A stretch of DNA of 64,000 nucleotides, taken from positions 586,001 to 650,000 of the forward strand of contig NC_092572.1 in the NCBI RefSeq assembly GCF_037975245.1. Direction: 5' to 3'. Below are positions 48,563 through 61,257 of this stretch, piece by piece (within the stretch, counting starts at the first letter, position 1; every line of letters starts with the position of its first letter). The DNA is from Apostichopus japonicus. Lineage: Eukaryota > Echinodermata > Holothuroidea > Aspidochirotida > Stichopodidae. A model generated the notes under the pieces. That model had not been told where the DNA came from. It saw nothing but the letters and a program-made list of their open reading frames with translations, and ran no database searches. Both the position numbers and the translations under genes were made by a program.

Positions 48563-51500
48563 CTGGGACTATAAAAATTGAAAAAGAGAAAAACTACAAA
48601 CATGATTCACTGAAAGGTTCGTCTTTCATGAATACGTTACGGCCTTTTGCTAATACTATGAATATTTTTATAAACTTTTATTAACATAATGTGAAGGTAA
48701 TGTTTAATGTGCAGGATCACAGCATAATCACAAATTAGAGAAAGAAATACGTTTTTGCTTTATGTAAGGGCCTATTTTATTCAATTCACTAAATACATTA
48801 TATCATTACAAATATGGCTAATGGTAATTACTGAATGTGGAATGTGGTAAGCTACAGAAACAAACTCTACATCTATATGTCTTTTACTTGAAATAATGGA
48901 CAGTCATATTACTAAAACTTTCAAACAGAATATGAAATCATACTTGTTTTTTGTAAAACTTACATTCTAAAATATAATAAAGTAATAAACAAAGTTACAT
49001 ACATTTCATATATAGAATTAGTGGTTGCGTGAAGCTGAATATCTGCAGAGTAACACTATGTTTTCTCTCGTTCTTGTCATTATATCCGTTACTCTCTTCT
49101 TTCTGAAATCTATCTCGACAGAAAAGTTAAGATATATTAAGATCGGTTTATAAAAGTTAATCGTATATACTTCCACCAGGTATAGTAATTTTATCATGAA
49201 CATAACAAGTATACTATGCGTGGAAATATTGCATATATATATGTAATCTAGACTGTGATGGCATGAACAAAGTTTCGAATTTAAATCTATCGTACGGTTA
49301 TGTAGTGTATGCAATGTACAACATATCTATATACAATATATCTGTATAAAGAACACTCGAAGGCTGGTAAGGTCAAAATTAATATGGTACACAGCAATAC
49401 GTAGTACAGCATGAAGATCCGCACGGGTATAGTTGGTGAAGCAACACGGATGTGTTTATGTCAACACGTACAGCGATACAGTGATTTGACATAACGGTCA
49501 ATGACATGTGCTACGAATATTAATTCGTACAGTACACAATATACTGTGAAAAGCTATATAGTGACTGTTCTGTCACAAATACAGGTGAACAATTCCATCA
49601 AGAAAGTTCTTAAACAAACAGTTAACTTTTATCAGACGGGGAAAGGTGTGAACCAGGTCAAGAACTATTACTTCTTTTGGAAAATGACGTTTACAGTTTC
49701 TCGATTCGTGCATTACTTGAATTTTCTTTGTGGCTGTGTTCACGATAAGTAACGTTAGATGTAAGATACAATAATAAAAGCTATTATTTGTTAACTGTGT
49801 CTAACGTATAATATGTTGTATATAAATATATACCTTTTACGTTCGGAAGAGAATACGCAACTTCTATCATGTCTGTCTGAAAATATATTAAAAATATTTT
49901 GAAGTTGGAAATAAACCCTATTACATATTATTGAGGAATTGGGTTTAAGAAACAATTACCTCCAGTGTATAGAAGCTTCGGTTAATTGACATCCATTTAA
50001 ATGACATACAGAAGTAAGGATCGATTAGTGTTATTAGGAAATTTATACAAGTAGACGATATAACTTTATTATATAACTTATTTGAATACCTGCAGGGTAA
50101 TTGTGATAGTAAACACTTTGTTGTCTTTCGTTCTTGTCATTATCACTGTAACTATCTTCTTTCTGAAATCTATAACGACATAGACGTTAGTTAAAAAGGA
50201 ATTAAGAAGAACGGAGAAAGTTAATCCTATATACTTCCACCAGCTTGATTGATTTCATCATGAACATAACAAATATGCTATGCGTGGAAATCTTTCAACA
50301 TTTAAAAATTAATTGCAAACTTTAGGAAACAACATATGTAATCTAGACTGTGATGTCATGAAAAAAGTTTTGAAAGTAGACCTATCAAACAGTTATGTAG
50401 TATATGTAATGTACAAAATATGTTTATACAGTAGATCTTTATAAAGAAGATATCCAGGCTGGTTAGGTCAAAAATAGGCTACACATAACGACGTTATACA
50501 AGGGAATAGTTGGTATTGCAACCGATGTCTGTATGTCAAGACGTACTGCGAGCCTGGCAGTGGATAGACATAACGGTCAATGAATGACGTGTGCTACGAA
50601 TACGTACTTTGTACAGTTCACTATATACTGTGATAAGCTATATAGTAACTGTTCAGGCTCAAATACATGTTAACAATGCCATCAAGAGAGTTCTAAAACA
50701 AACAGTTAACTTTGATAAGACTGGGCAAGGTGTGAACCAGGTTAAGAACTACTATTTCTTTTACTGTTCCTCGATTCGTGCCAGGGGCGTAGCGAAGGGT
50801 TTTTTGTTGGGGGGTGTGGAGAATTTAATTTGCCGACGGATCTGAAAGTGGTGACTGAAATGGCAATTTTTCAGTTTTGAAACGTCCTTAGATGCAATCT
50901 GGTGTATATTCTAAGTCAAATTTGATTTGCCGACGGATCTGGAAGTGGTGACTGAAATGGGGGAGGGGTCTAAGGGGAAGGGGTGTCCCCCTCCCCTTTG
51001 AAAAATTTTTAGTTCTGAAACGTCCTTAGATGCAATCTGGTGTATATTTTAAGTCAAATTTGATTTGCCGACGGATCTTGAAGTGGTGACTGAAATCGGG
51101 GAGGGGTCTAAGGGTAGGGGGTCTACCCCTCCCCTTTGGAAAATTTTTAGTTTTGAAACGTCCTTAGATGCAATGTGGTGCATATTTTAAGTCAAATTTG
51201 GCACGGAAGAAGCTCCCTTTCTCCTTTTCTCTATTCAGCTTTCCTTCTTTCTTCCCCTTCCGATCTCTCTTCACCTTTTCTCCTTTTGCCGACAGACCCA
51301 AAATTTGCCGACAGCGACCAAATTATTGGGGGGGTGTGACACCCCCCACCCCCCACCCCCCCCCCCCCCCCCCGCTCGCTACGCCCCTGATTCGTGCATT
51401 AATGATATACATTTGCTGCTGTGTTTACGATCAGTTACGGCAGATCACCCGATACAGTGCCACCTGTAACACATGTTACCGTGATGCGAACACAGCCTAA

Positions 51501-54500
51501 TAGTTACTGATGCACGGTTGTGGAACATGAACAGTAGTTACTGTACTAGCTAGGAGAATCGGGTGGGCAGATGTAAGAAACAACAATAAAAGCTATACTC
51601 TTTTAACGGTGTCAAACGTATAATATGTTCATATTTGAAAATATACCTTTTACGATTGGAAGAGAATTCGCAACTTTTATCATGTCCGTCTGAAAAGATA
51701 ATACAAATATTTTTAAGTTGGAAATAAACCCTTCTTAATATTAAACGCAGTTTCCTTTGAAACATTGGGTTTAAACAAATACCTCCAATGTTAAGCAATT
51801 TCCGTTCATTAATATCCATTTCAATGACATAAAGAGGAAAGTATCGATTTGTTTTCTTAAGAAACTTATACATGTAGACAATATAACTATATTTTACCTA
51901 GTTAACAGTAGTTTAAACTTTTCTTAAAGCAAAACTTAATAAATTAGTGATAGCTTTTCGATGTTGGATTTTCAATTCTGTTTAAATATAGCCTAAAGTG
52001 AACCATGACTATGTTGTACTTACTTTTTAATATTCGTATTAGCAAAGCCACTAGAAATATTAAAGCAAGAACAACTGAAATGACGGCTGCTAATAATTGT
52101 CGTGGTAAATACACCGTAGATAAATTTCTAATAGATGTCACTTCAAAAGAAAAATAAAGAAATTGACTTAAGTTGACATTTCACCAAATTATCTTGTCCT
52201 TATTGTTGGTAAAGAAGCTTGAATTAGGGGTTAAATTCGTAGCACAGACTTGGAATTGTGAAGAAAACTTTTTAAAACAGTTTTGGTACTATGTAAAACC
52301 CAGCCAACTGATACCCTTGAGTGTGAAAGGTGATAAGTTCACCTGTAATTTTTGTTACTTTTTCATAATTGATCACTTACATTTAGCTACAACATTCAAT
52401 ACTTGTGTTGTTGCAACTGGCGGAATCTTGTTGATAGCGAAGCATCTTACTTGCAGAGGCTGTCTCACGGCCACGTGTATCATGAACGTCCAATACGTGA
52501 ATGGTTCTCTATAATAAACATACTCAGTGACGTTGGAAAGGAATTTCCAATCTCCCTCTGTTGACAGCCATTGTAATTCTACACTTGGTCTAGGGTTACC
52601 CTCAGAAATACAGCATACGTTGGCAAACTGGTAAACAGATAGATGATGTAAGCCATTCTCTGCGTATCTGATTGAGGCTGGATCTAAGTTTCAAACAGTT
52701 TAACAATTTAAACAATCACCGATCTCTATTGGAATCAATGAGTTGGTTTAAAGAAACATGGCAATGTATTTACATAATTCAGAATTAGCGTATTCAAAAC
52801 ATAATTTATTTATGAACATCATTCATGTGTGTACCGCATGGAAAGGAATTATACAATCATCTGCCGCTATTGGAATCAATGATTTGGTTTAAAGAATAAA
52901 CTGATTTAGTGGGATAATGCAAAGTTATCCTGAATTTTGAATTAATTAATATCGAATACAATGGGTCTCACAACATACCTTACAAAGGCGATATACATAA
53001 AGTGGGCTTCTTCCATTTGACAATGACTAGAATACATAATAATGTACGAACTGTGTATTTTCCTGTATGACCATTAACATATATTTAGTTTTTAAGCTTA
53101 CACCTTCTTAGACGAGAATGTAAAAACTCATTTTCATGTTTACATATCTTCACGAGCATGACTGTGAAATATTATACAACGTATTGTGCAAATTATATTA
53201 CTTACATAGGACGTCCATTGCCACTTCCGAGTAGACATTCATCGTTTTACGCAACGAACACCTTAACATTTGACGATGATAGCGGCGATTTACTTCAAAG
53301 ATAATCTCACTACTCAATTGTTTAATAACTCCCGCTGAAAAATACGTTTTCACTTCTTGCGAAATAAGCAACGATCTACTTTCATTGATAGTCCATGTGA
53401 TGGTATCCTCTACTGCAAGGGATACATTTATACAACATGTAGCTGATGTTGTCTTATCTTCTGTTGCACCATTTCTCATTGACACGGATGGAAAAGCTGC
53501 GGGAGTAAAAGAGACTAAGATCGTTCACATTGCTTAAAAAAGGTAAAGTTCACATTGAGCATTTATTAAGCTAGTTAATTAGCTCTGCGACACAGAAATG
53601 TTTTATTTAAATGAGTGGTTCTCACCAATAACTGAAACTTGAATAGATCTCTCTGACGATGTTCCTGTGTCCGAAAAATCCATACGACAGGTATATGTAC
53701 CAGCATCAAGAAAGTTGACATTGTAAATCTCCAGTGCAGCAAACATGCCGTCTTCCGCTACAGTAGACTTGTAGTCTTCGGTCGTCTTTACTACGCTATC
53801 CACTTGTAAATCATGTTGAATGGTTGTTGATTGGGGCAAAGTCCACGTGACGAATGGTACATGTCCACTCGTGACGAAGTTTACTTTTATTTTCCCAACG
53901 GTACCAAGTCGTATTAGAATTTCCGTGCTTTCGTTCAGAGATACTGTAAGATAGAACAAGCATTCACAATTGCTTGAGGTATAAGTACAGAAATATGATA
54001 CTGAAGATTAAAAAAATGTAACTAACGAACTTGATACGATTATTTGTTTGCAAAATAACTGAGCGATTGGAGCAATAACTCAGAACCCCTGATAATAGTA
54101 AGTATCTTTTGCATGTTTAGATTAATAACAAGACAGGAGTATTCCAAAATAGTATTGGCTGACAATTTGCCTTATCGCTCACTTCCTGAGCGTTTAAATG
54201 TTTAACTTAATGGTAATTACTTTAAATAGCACATATCATGAACTTGACACCCGATACTGATCGCTGGTACAGTTTTATTGCTCGTTTTCTGTAACAAATG
54301 TTACAGTGTTACGAACAAAACGTAGTAATTAATGATGTAAGGTTGTGGGGTATGAGCAGTAGCAGTGCAAGTTCAGGAATACGCGATTGTAAAATGAAGT
54401 CGTATCTAGTCGTTTTATGCTATAAATAGGCCGATGGGTACACCCGAAGATGGCCTTTCTTCGTTCTCGGCATGAGGAATTCAAAGAGAGGTGTTAACTG

Positions 54501-55021
54501 AAATCAAATGGTACCGTACTTCCTTTACTTAATAGACTCCTTGACCAGTCGCGCAGTTCTTTGTCTTACATGGGAACAAGTTAACAATTTGCAGTTGTTA
54601 CAGTGCTACCTGTAACACATGTTACCGTGTCACAAATACACAGCAGTCATTACTAATGCACACTGGATGTTGTTCCAGCTATGATATATCGGCTGAACTT
54701 GAACACAATCATCAGGCGTATAAGTGTCAATTTTTTTTTATCAAATATAAAGCAGGACAGTATTTCCCTTTTATTAATTTAATTTGCTGGATTCTAATAT
54801 TATTGTTTAAAAGTAGTGATAACCGTGACATACTTGATTGACGGAACTGAAATGGAAATATGTGAACTGAATTATACTTTACTAAATAAGATGTGTTCGT
54901 AAAGTTGATCTGTTTTGATAATTTTAATAATTGGACACTTACCTGACAAAGAAACTATGAAAGCAAATAGCAACCATCTTGTGTACGGCGGTAGTTGTAT
55001 TGAATAAGTTTCTACATCCAT
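48553..55021 (-). CDS. Ig-domain receptor (gene 4), three Ig domains, TM, short tail
   Basis: Exons 55021-54943 (signal peptide), 53943-53626 (Ig1), 53496-53206 (Ig2), 52677-52381 (Ig3), 52140-52024 (TM), 51689-51647 and 48562-48553 join in frame, all ectodomain exons phase 1 to phase 1, giving 384 residues. Tail exons 50162-50117, 49876-49834 and 49102-49057 are further candidates. A type I membrane protein, probably cell-surface recognition. The tail stops early at TAG 48555-48553, where the paralogue reads on. Exon use in the tail is uncertain. Confidence 0.7.
49057..49102 (-). CDS. Gene 4 candidate cassette exon, copy a (46 nt)
   Basis: Acceptor gatttcag and donor ACATA/GTGTTA. Paralogous to 50117-50162 and 61258-61303. 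46 nt is not a multiple of three, so inclusion shifts the frame. Confidence 0.4.
49834..49876 (-). CDS. Gene 4 candidate tail exon, copy a (43 nt)
   Basis: Acceptor attttcag, donor AAAAG/GTATAT. Duplicate of 51647-51689 within a roughly 1-kb tandem duplication of this gene's tail region. Confidence 0.45.
50117..50162 (-). CDS. Gene 4 candidate cassette exon, copy b (46 nt)
   Basis: Acceptor gatttcag, donor ACAAA/GTGTTT. One of three paralogous 46-nt exons. Confidence 0.4.
50774..50781. repeat. Target-site duplication of the 608-bp MITE
   Basis: ATTCGTGC, repeated exactly at 51390-51397. Confidence 0.93.
50782..51389. mobile_element. hAT-type MITE, 608 bp
   Basis: Terminal inverted repeats CAGGGGCGTAGCGA (14 bp, exact) and an 8-bp target duplication. 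Inside are about three tandem units of roughly 130 bp (ttgccgacggatct ... gaaacgtccttagatgcaat), then pyrimidine-rich and C-run sequence (51340-51373). No coding capacity. Uninterrupted targets remain at 49704-49711 and about 62101-62108. Confidence 0.93.
51647..51689 (-). CDS. Gene 4 first cytoplasmic exon, copy b (43 nt)
   Basis: Acceptor tcttttcag, donor AAAAG/GTATAT. After the TM exon it reads GHDKSCEFSSNRK in frame. Confidence 0.55.
52024..52140 (-). CDS. Gene 4 transmembrane exon
   Basis: Acceptor cttttgaag, donor AAAAA/GTAAGT. TSIRNLSTVYLPRQ, then a helix LLAAVISVVLALIFLVALLI and basic RILK. Confidence 0.8.
52381..52677 (-). CDS. Gene 4 Ig3 exon
   Basis: The acceptor used is the second AG (atcccag), which keeps the frame; donor AAAT/GTAAGT. 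CCISEGNPRPSVELQW and QVRCFAINK show the B-strand Cys, the GNP-x-P turn, the core Trp and the F-strand Cys of a C2/I-type Ig domain. N-glycosylation site NVT. Confidence 0.8.
53206..53496 (-). CDS. Gene 4 Ig2 exon
   Basis: Acceptor ctcccgcag, donor CTAT/GTAAGT. TSATCCINVSLAVEDTITW and RQMLRCSLRK give the Cys-Trp-Cys core of an Ig domain. Confidence 0.78.
53626..53943 (-). CDS. Gene 4 Ig1 exon
   Basis: Acceptor tatcttacag, donor ATTG/GTGAGA. FVTWTLP and FLDAGTYTCRMD are the core Trp and the D-x-G-x-Y-x-C motif. The B-strand Cys is absent (GKIKVNFVT), so the standard disulfide cannot form. Confidence 0.8.
54285..54660. repeat. Dispersed short repeat, two copies
   Basis: gttacagtg-cacctgtaacacatgttaccgtg type sequence at about 54290-54365 and 54590-54660, also at about 45975-46075 and 51445-51545. 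The core contains a tgtaaca/tgttaca palindrome. Confidence 0.65.
54943..55021 (-). CDS. Gene 4 signal-peptide exon
   Basis: MDVETYSIQLPPYTR, then WLLFAFIVSLS; donor TCAG/GTAAGT. A long polar N-region precedes a short hydrophobic core, so it could also be a signal anchor. Confidence 0.6.
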
Positions 55022-57080
55022 TAGTAGGTTAAAGGATTTTTGAAAAATTGTGTTGGTTAAAATGAAGACAAATCTCGACGCTAAATAAAACTGTTCTGAA
55101 AAAAGGCAATAGCTGCCTCCAGAAAGCAAATGACAGTGTCTTTCCTGTTTAGCAAACTGAAATCCATTGTTCTCAATATTGATCTTGACTTTTATTATTA
55201 ATCCTTTACTTTCTATATGACTTTATTATAATAGTTCATGTAAATTACAATGGTTCTGAAAGTCAAAGAAGCACGATCCGTCAGTATGTCACAGTAATAC
55301 GACGGCAACTTGGGTTAGAAAACAATACGTAATATTAACATATTATACTAAGAAAGTGACCTTCTAACAAGAAACATTCGTTGTGTGGATTTATGAAAGC
55401 AATTAAAGGGGCTCCACCCGTGTTTATGTTTAGAATACCGCCTTTCGTTGGTGACAGAAAAGACTATAAAAGTGATTGATTATTGGTTTTATTCAATTTT
55501 AGCGCGTTTTTACTTTTCCGTCCACTACAATCAAGTAAACCTATTCTCGGCCAGTTCCGACCCCTTTTGTATTACAATATATAAAGAACTATTGACGCAA
55601 TGTAAATTTAAAGACCCCCGCTTCAATAGCTACATTAGAATATGTGTGATACAGTTTACACACTATCGTAGCACACGAACAAAATTCTAGTTGAATTTAC
55701 GCAAGATTGCAACGAAGAAATTACTGGTAGTGGTATGAATGCACAGTTCACCTTAACAATTCTCAAAGGAGAGAAATAACATATTGTTAGATGGAAAATC
55801 TTTTTCGGCATCGGAGATGTTAGCTTCTCGAATAATTGATAAATTGTCCCAACTCATGGCATTTGTAATCGAAACAACGATTCAGATATCACGTGATAGT
55901 AGAACCACAAGCGTTGTCGTCTGGACTTGTGACAAGGCCTAATGTTATGATATTTGCGTACAAACATATGATAGCCTGTAACACAACTTCACTGTCTCTA
56001 CACAGTTGAAGTAATTTTACAAGTACTTTTTCTTCGATAACATACTCTGTGCTTCTTGAGCGTTGTAGTTGCCAGAATGTTTGCGAACAATAGGTGAGAG
56101 AAAGTTGGAAAAGACTATTTTTAGCATGAACATCTCAGTACTCTTAATGTCGCTAGTTTTGTATGGAAGAATCACAACGTGTGATTGTTATGATTGTATT
56201 TGTTTACAATTGTGAGTGTGTGTATTTCTGCAAAAGTATTTCTAAAAACAATAAAAAGACAATACGAAAGACACAGTGTTCACTTTTTTATTAAGATTTA
56301 GTAGATTTGCCAATTTATTGTAAACAATTTTAAACGTTGTAAACGTTTTGGGCAAGTTTGAAATGGAACACATAACATGGCTTTTATTTTTGAATTCCCA
56401 CAACCTGAAACTCACCAATGTGTTTGACAAGTTATATATTGCAACATACTAACTCTTCACCTGTATGTCCCTATGGATAAACATGAAATTTTGTGTAAAC
56501 TGTACAGTACAAACTAGTATAAATTTTGAGATTGGATGACCTGGCTATCTATATTAAAGGTCATACAACACTAAAATACAAAGAAAATACAGGTTGTACT
56601 GTGGCCTCGTAGTAAACTTCGAAAGAATGTCCAACTTAATTGGTCTATTTTTTATTAATCCCTCCATACTGTCTTCAATTAACGTTGCATACAATAAAGC
56701 CTGTGGTTTATGAACAAATGTCTTGAAAATGGTCACTTTCCGCGGAATAATTTATCCGGACCGCCTCACAAAATGCTATGCAAAATTGTGAAAATACTAT
56801 ACAAGTGCAATTTTTATACAATTGGTATCGATAAGACGACTGTCAGGTTGGTGGGTGGCGGGAGGGGAGGGGGCAGGTTGAGGCCCATCAGCCAGAATAA
56901 AAGCCCTTTGAGGTCCAATACTATCATACTATAAATTAGTTATACAATTAGGTCTATAATCAGGTCTTAACCGTATACTAATACTCCTGCCTGTACGAGT
57001 TTTATGTGAAGCTCCCCACTGGATCTACGCCAGAATGGGACTGACCTCTCAAGGGTTTCCCACTCCTTCCCATATATATT

Positions 57081-58944
57081 CAGGGGCGTATCCAGGATTT
57101 TCTAACCCGGGGGCGCGAATTACTATTTAAGCGGAGCGCCACCATCGGTTGGCGCGCATCGTACAAGAAAATATCTGGTTTTAATACCACCCAGATCACC
57201 GGAAATGGCACTTTTCAGGCTTGAAAATGACCAACCAGTTGTATACTTTTGCCTGAGAACCAAGTATTTCCCAATAGTTTTTTTTTCCATCCATAACCTT
57301 TTTGAAGATTTTCACCAGTCACACATCATGTTTTACCTCATCGCATCTCCTGTGGATCATTGCTTTTGTAGGTGATTCTATATCGTCGCGGCCCACCATA
57401 CACGACAGGCCCACTTTTCAAGGTTTTGAGCCCATTATTTGTTCAGAATTTGAAACTTCACATTTGCCGTGAATAAACTCACTTCAAAACATACCCATAA
57501 TACACAAAATGTCATCTATGGACAACCAATATAGAAAAACCTCCTTGAACCTCTAACAGACCGGTCAAAATTACACGAGTAGAGGGAAGTATGATGAAGA
57601 ATGTTGGTAAGGAAATTTTCGAAAATTCAGTCACAGTTAATTTATTGGTGTACAAATATTAACCCCTCTTATAACGGCTATTATAAAACTTGGTTGAAGG
57701 AAATGAAAAAAAAATACGAGATATTTCCGAGACCGAACACTACACACATAGGCGTAGGAGGCGAGGGGGGGGGGGGGGCTCCTACTGAAAGAAAAATAAA
57801 TTGCAATGATGTAGCTAAAGGAAATGAATAGTTTAAAAAGTATCTCCTTGATAATTAAAATAAAGTTCTAAGCTTGGCCGACTTATTCGCCATTACTAAT
57901 GTAAAAGAGAATTTGACACAATCGGACCACCGTGCTGTTTCTCCATCTGCTTAAAACTTTTCGTTGTTTACATTTTCCCGCGGTATACTGCTCAATTTCA
58001 ACGGACAGTACGGTACACGATGTCATGCGATGTAATGACCGATGCTTGCTCTTATGACATTGACATTAACATGTTGAACGCGCGCTTGGCGCGCGAAAAA
58101 TTTAGGTGATATTTTTCGGGCTAATCGTTACAGCCCCCAAAATCAAATTGAGTTCTTATGACTACACCATTTTCATGTTCACTGATATGATGTGATATCT
58201 GCTGTTTGCTTTACAAATTGGAACAGGCGCGCCAAGGGAGGGGCGAAGCCTGTAGGCAAACTTTCTAAGCGTAGCGCCACCACGAGTAAGCGCGAAGCGT
58301 ACAAGAAAATTTTGACCGAAAATGCCTCCCAGATCGCTAGAAATGACACTTCCCATGCCTTGTAAGTTTCATCCAAGCATTTTCTATTTTGAAATTACTA
58401 GCGATATCATAAAATCATAAAAAAAAATATGCTCGGGGGGCGGTCTCCCCCTTCCCAAAATTCGTCATGTTCCCCGACGACTCGGTCGAGACCTGCCACA
58501 GTTGGTTTCATAGCACAATTGTTTAGGCGTCCATACACACACGCGTTATGATAGACCATATTTAGTTTATATATAGATACATTAGTGAGAGAGGAAAATG
58601 GAAACGTCAAAAATGGAGTTGTCGGTGTAAGGGTAGGGTGAGGCGCACGCCTCTTCCGAAATCCTCGATCCGTCACTGGCTACCCGGCCATGTGTATATA
58701 ATAGGGATCAGCGCTGTAATGATGTCACTGTTCCTCTCTCTTTTCCCGGTGTCTTGGCGTTTTTCTTTTACTCCCTCCTTTTCTCCTGTTTCTCTCTTTC
58801 TTCTTTTTCTTTTCCCTTCCTTCCTCTCCTTCCTCCTCTTTCCCCCCTCTTTTATCCCTTTTTTCTTCTCTTTTTTTTTCTATCCTCTTTTTCTTACCCG
58901 GGGGGGGGGCGCACGCCCCCAACATCCCCCTGGATACGCGCCTG
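57081..58944. mobile_element. DNA transposon with CAGGGGCGTATCCAGG ends, 1.86 kb
   Basis: Terminal inverted repeats match in 15 of 16 bases (CAGGGGCGTATCCAGG and CAGGCGCGTATCCAGG). The paralogous spot near 45830 has no insert. The flanking direct repeat is only atatt (5 bp), so superfamily is open, though the CAGGGGCG start is hAT-like. Internal near-duplication at 57130-57215 and 58260-58350, a G run at 57759-57778 and a C/T-rich tract at 58735-58900. No transposase found. Confidence 0.78.
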
Positions 58945-60356
58945 ATATTGTTCCCATTAGGGGATCTAGATAAAAAAAAATGGCACTTCAAAGTCATAAG
59001 TGGTAAAGAAAACCAAGACGAGATTGTGAAACAAAATGTATTTCTCGATATTTCGAGAAAATGAGCAAATATTTCGAGAAGATAATAAATTTGGAAATAA
59101 ATAATAGACATTTCCTACATCTCATTTTGGTCATCGTTGCATGTTCTTACATTCTTCTGGAGGATACCCCTATATATTTTGATCATATCTATAAATATTC
59201 CTTACCCTAGAACTGTCTTAACGATTATTTTCAATTTGCACAGGTTTGCTGTGTGTGTTAGTCGTCAATGTGATGTTGCTTCTACACTTCCATGCTTAGA
59301 AGGAAATTCAATAATGAAAATAAAAGCAAACATAACATAATAATGTGAGGTCATGGTTAATAAATACAACAGACAATAGACAACACAGAGACCAAAGTGT
59401 ATATATTTATAGTGGAGATTGTGCTGGTACTCTTTGTCTCTATAAAACATATCATGTTATATGGAACGTGTAAAATCTTTACTATAGTAAATCATTAGTG
59501 ACAAACCAGAAGTAGCAAAATGGAAAGTATTCTCAATGATCCCGATCATACCAATAAATGTTTGAAATATATCTTAACATTTCTACCAAATATAATCGTT
59601 TCAGGCAATCAGTTTGTGATATTTTGTTCTCGGCGTAAACTTTCTCAAAAGGTGTTTCTGAAAGTGTTGGCATTCTGAAAATGCTTTCATGAACGAACGA
59701 ACACAGTTCCTTTTTATAAATAATTTCCATTACATTAATTAATTGTAATATTATTTCCAGCAAATAAAAAAGTTAACCGAATAATGAAGGACAATGGAGT
59801 GCAGTGCATATATTGCATATATACAACTAATATTTATGTGTTACTGTTTCATCTAGTTAATGTTCATTTTTTGCATGGGAAAGGAGCAAACGGAAGTTAA
59901 ATACGTAAACATTGTACAATAAAATTGTTATTAAACTTTCAAGTATCCAAGCATCACGTTTAATTGTAATGGCAATAATAGCACCTTCAATAAGATTGCA
60001 CATTACAAGAAGAACACACACAAACAAAAGGATACTTCATTTGATGCACAGCTATTTGCTATTCGATGTAATTTGTAATTCATATTCCTTTCCTTTATGT
60101 CTTTGCGATCACTTTTGTATACACTGTTTCTTTTCATATTATGTTTCAAAACACTTTTACTTTTGCCGACAGAAGTAGCGTAATGGATATAATTTTTCTA
60201 TTAGATAAAGGTTCAGGAACTGTTCAAACTATCAGTGATAGTATTTTGAAACCTGGTATGATACGACAGTATAGTATATATGACATTTTTTTTCAACATT
60301 GTACAAGCTGGCTGTATTTTAAAGAATTTGAAAGAGCTAAATTGTTTTTATTGCTG

Positions 60357-60459
60357 CTAATCCTTATTTAGAACAAAGTATTCATTCCCAGGCGAATAAT
60401 CGTCGACACAATTGACGAAGGGACCGGGTTCATTTTCCCAATCATTGTCCTCATCACAG
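60357..60459 (-). CDS. Gene 5 C-terminal tail exon
   Basis: Acceptor tatttccag; stop TAG 60359-60357. It reads CDEDNDWENEPGPFVNCV, then DDYSPGNEYFVLNKD: acidic, with YFVL fitting YxxL/YxxPhi. The frame follows directly when the 43-nt exon is joined to it, skipping the 46-nt cassette. Confidence 0.6.
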
Positions 60460-61257
60460 CTGGAAATACAAAAAGTGAAATAAGAAAGCATGACAAACAT
60501 GATTCACTGATAGTTAAGCTTTCATGAACACGTCAAGGACGTTTGCTAATACTACGTATATTAATTATAATATATTATTATTAACATAATGTTAAGCTAA
60601 TGTTGAATATGCAGAGGAAGAAATATATATTTATATATTTTTTTTATGTATGTCTACTATTTTAATGCATTAAATACATGATATCATTACAGAAATGGCT
60701 AATGGTAATTCTTAAATGTTAAATTTTGGTAAGCTTCCGGAACAAACTCTACACCTCTATTTATGTTAGTTGAAATAATATACAATTAAAACTTTCAAAT
60801 AGAATATTGTAACATACTTTTTTGGGTAAATCTTAGATTCTTAAGGAAATATTTAAGTAGCAAAGGGAGTTACATACCAATCATATCTAAGATCAGTGGC
60901 CGCGTAACAATGAGTGCCTGTAGAGTGCATGGACGAAAATACAACGGTACGAAATATTAAGCAAAATGAGGAATTATAGCAATATACGTTTCTGTATCAG
61001 GAGATATGAAGACGAAAAAGAAACAGAATTTCTTATTTTATTAATATTGTCCAAGTACTCATTTGGGTAGCAATACTTATATTGTTAGGATACCTGATGT
61101 AAAGCTTCTAACGTCATTAAAAATAAGATAATCAAAACGTCCACATAAAAAGAGCTCAAACCAGAGTTTTACATGTTAAAATTGGCATTATATAGATTGT
61201 TATGAAAGAAAACAGCTGCTTTGCATGCCTCCAGGGTATTATTGTGATATAACTCAC

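Larger units (their letters stand above)
44297..52700. repeat. Segmental duplication, unit I
   Basis: Aligns in the same orientation with 55633-64000. Shared landmarks: tagtttacacactaacgtag (44318 and 55648), ttattaatccctccata (45388 and 56656), tttctcgatatttcgagaaa-type (45920 and 59040), and the receptor exons. Differences come mainly from transposon insertions and one exon-sized deletion. Confidence 0.88.

Noticed and set aside
52173-52514. 113-codon plus-strand frame
   Set aside because: Antisense shadow of the gene 4 Ig3 exon and intron.
58725-59111. Lys/Glu/Arg-rich 128-codon frame
   Set aside because: Derived from a C/T-rich tract inside a transposon.
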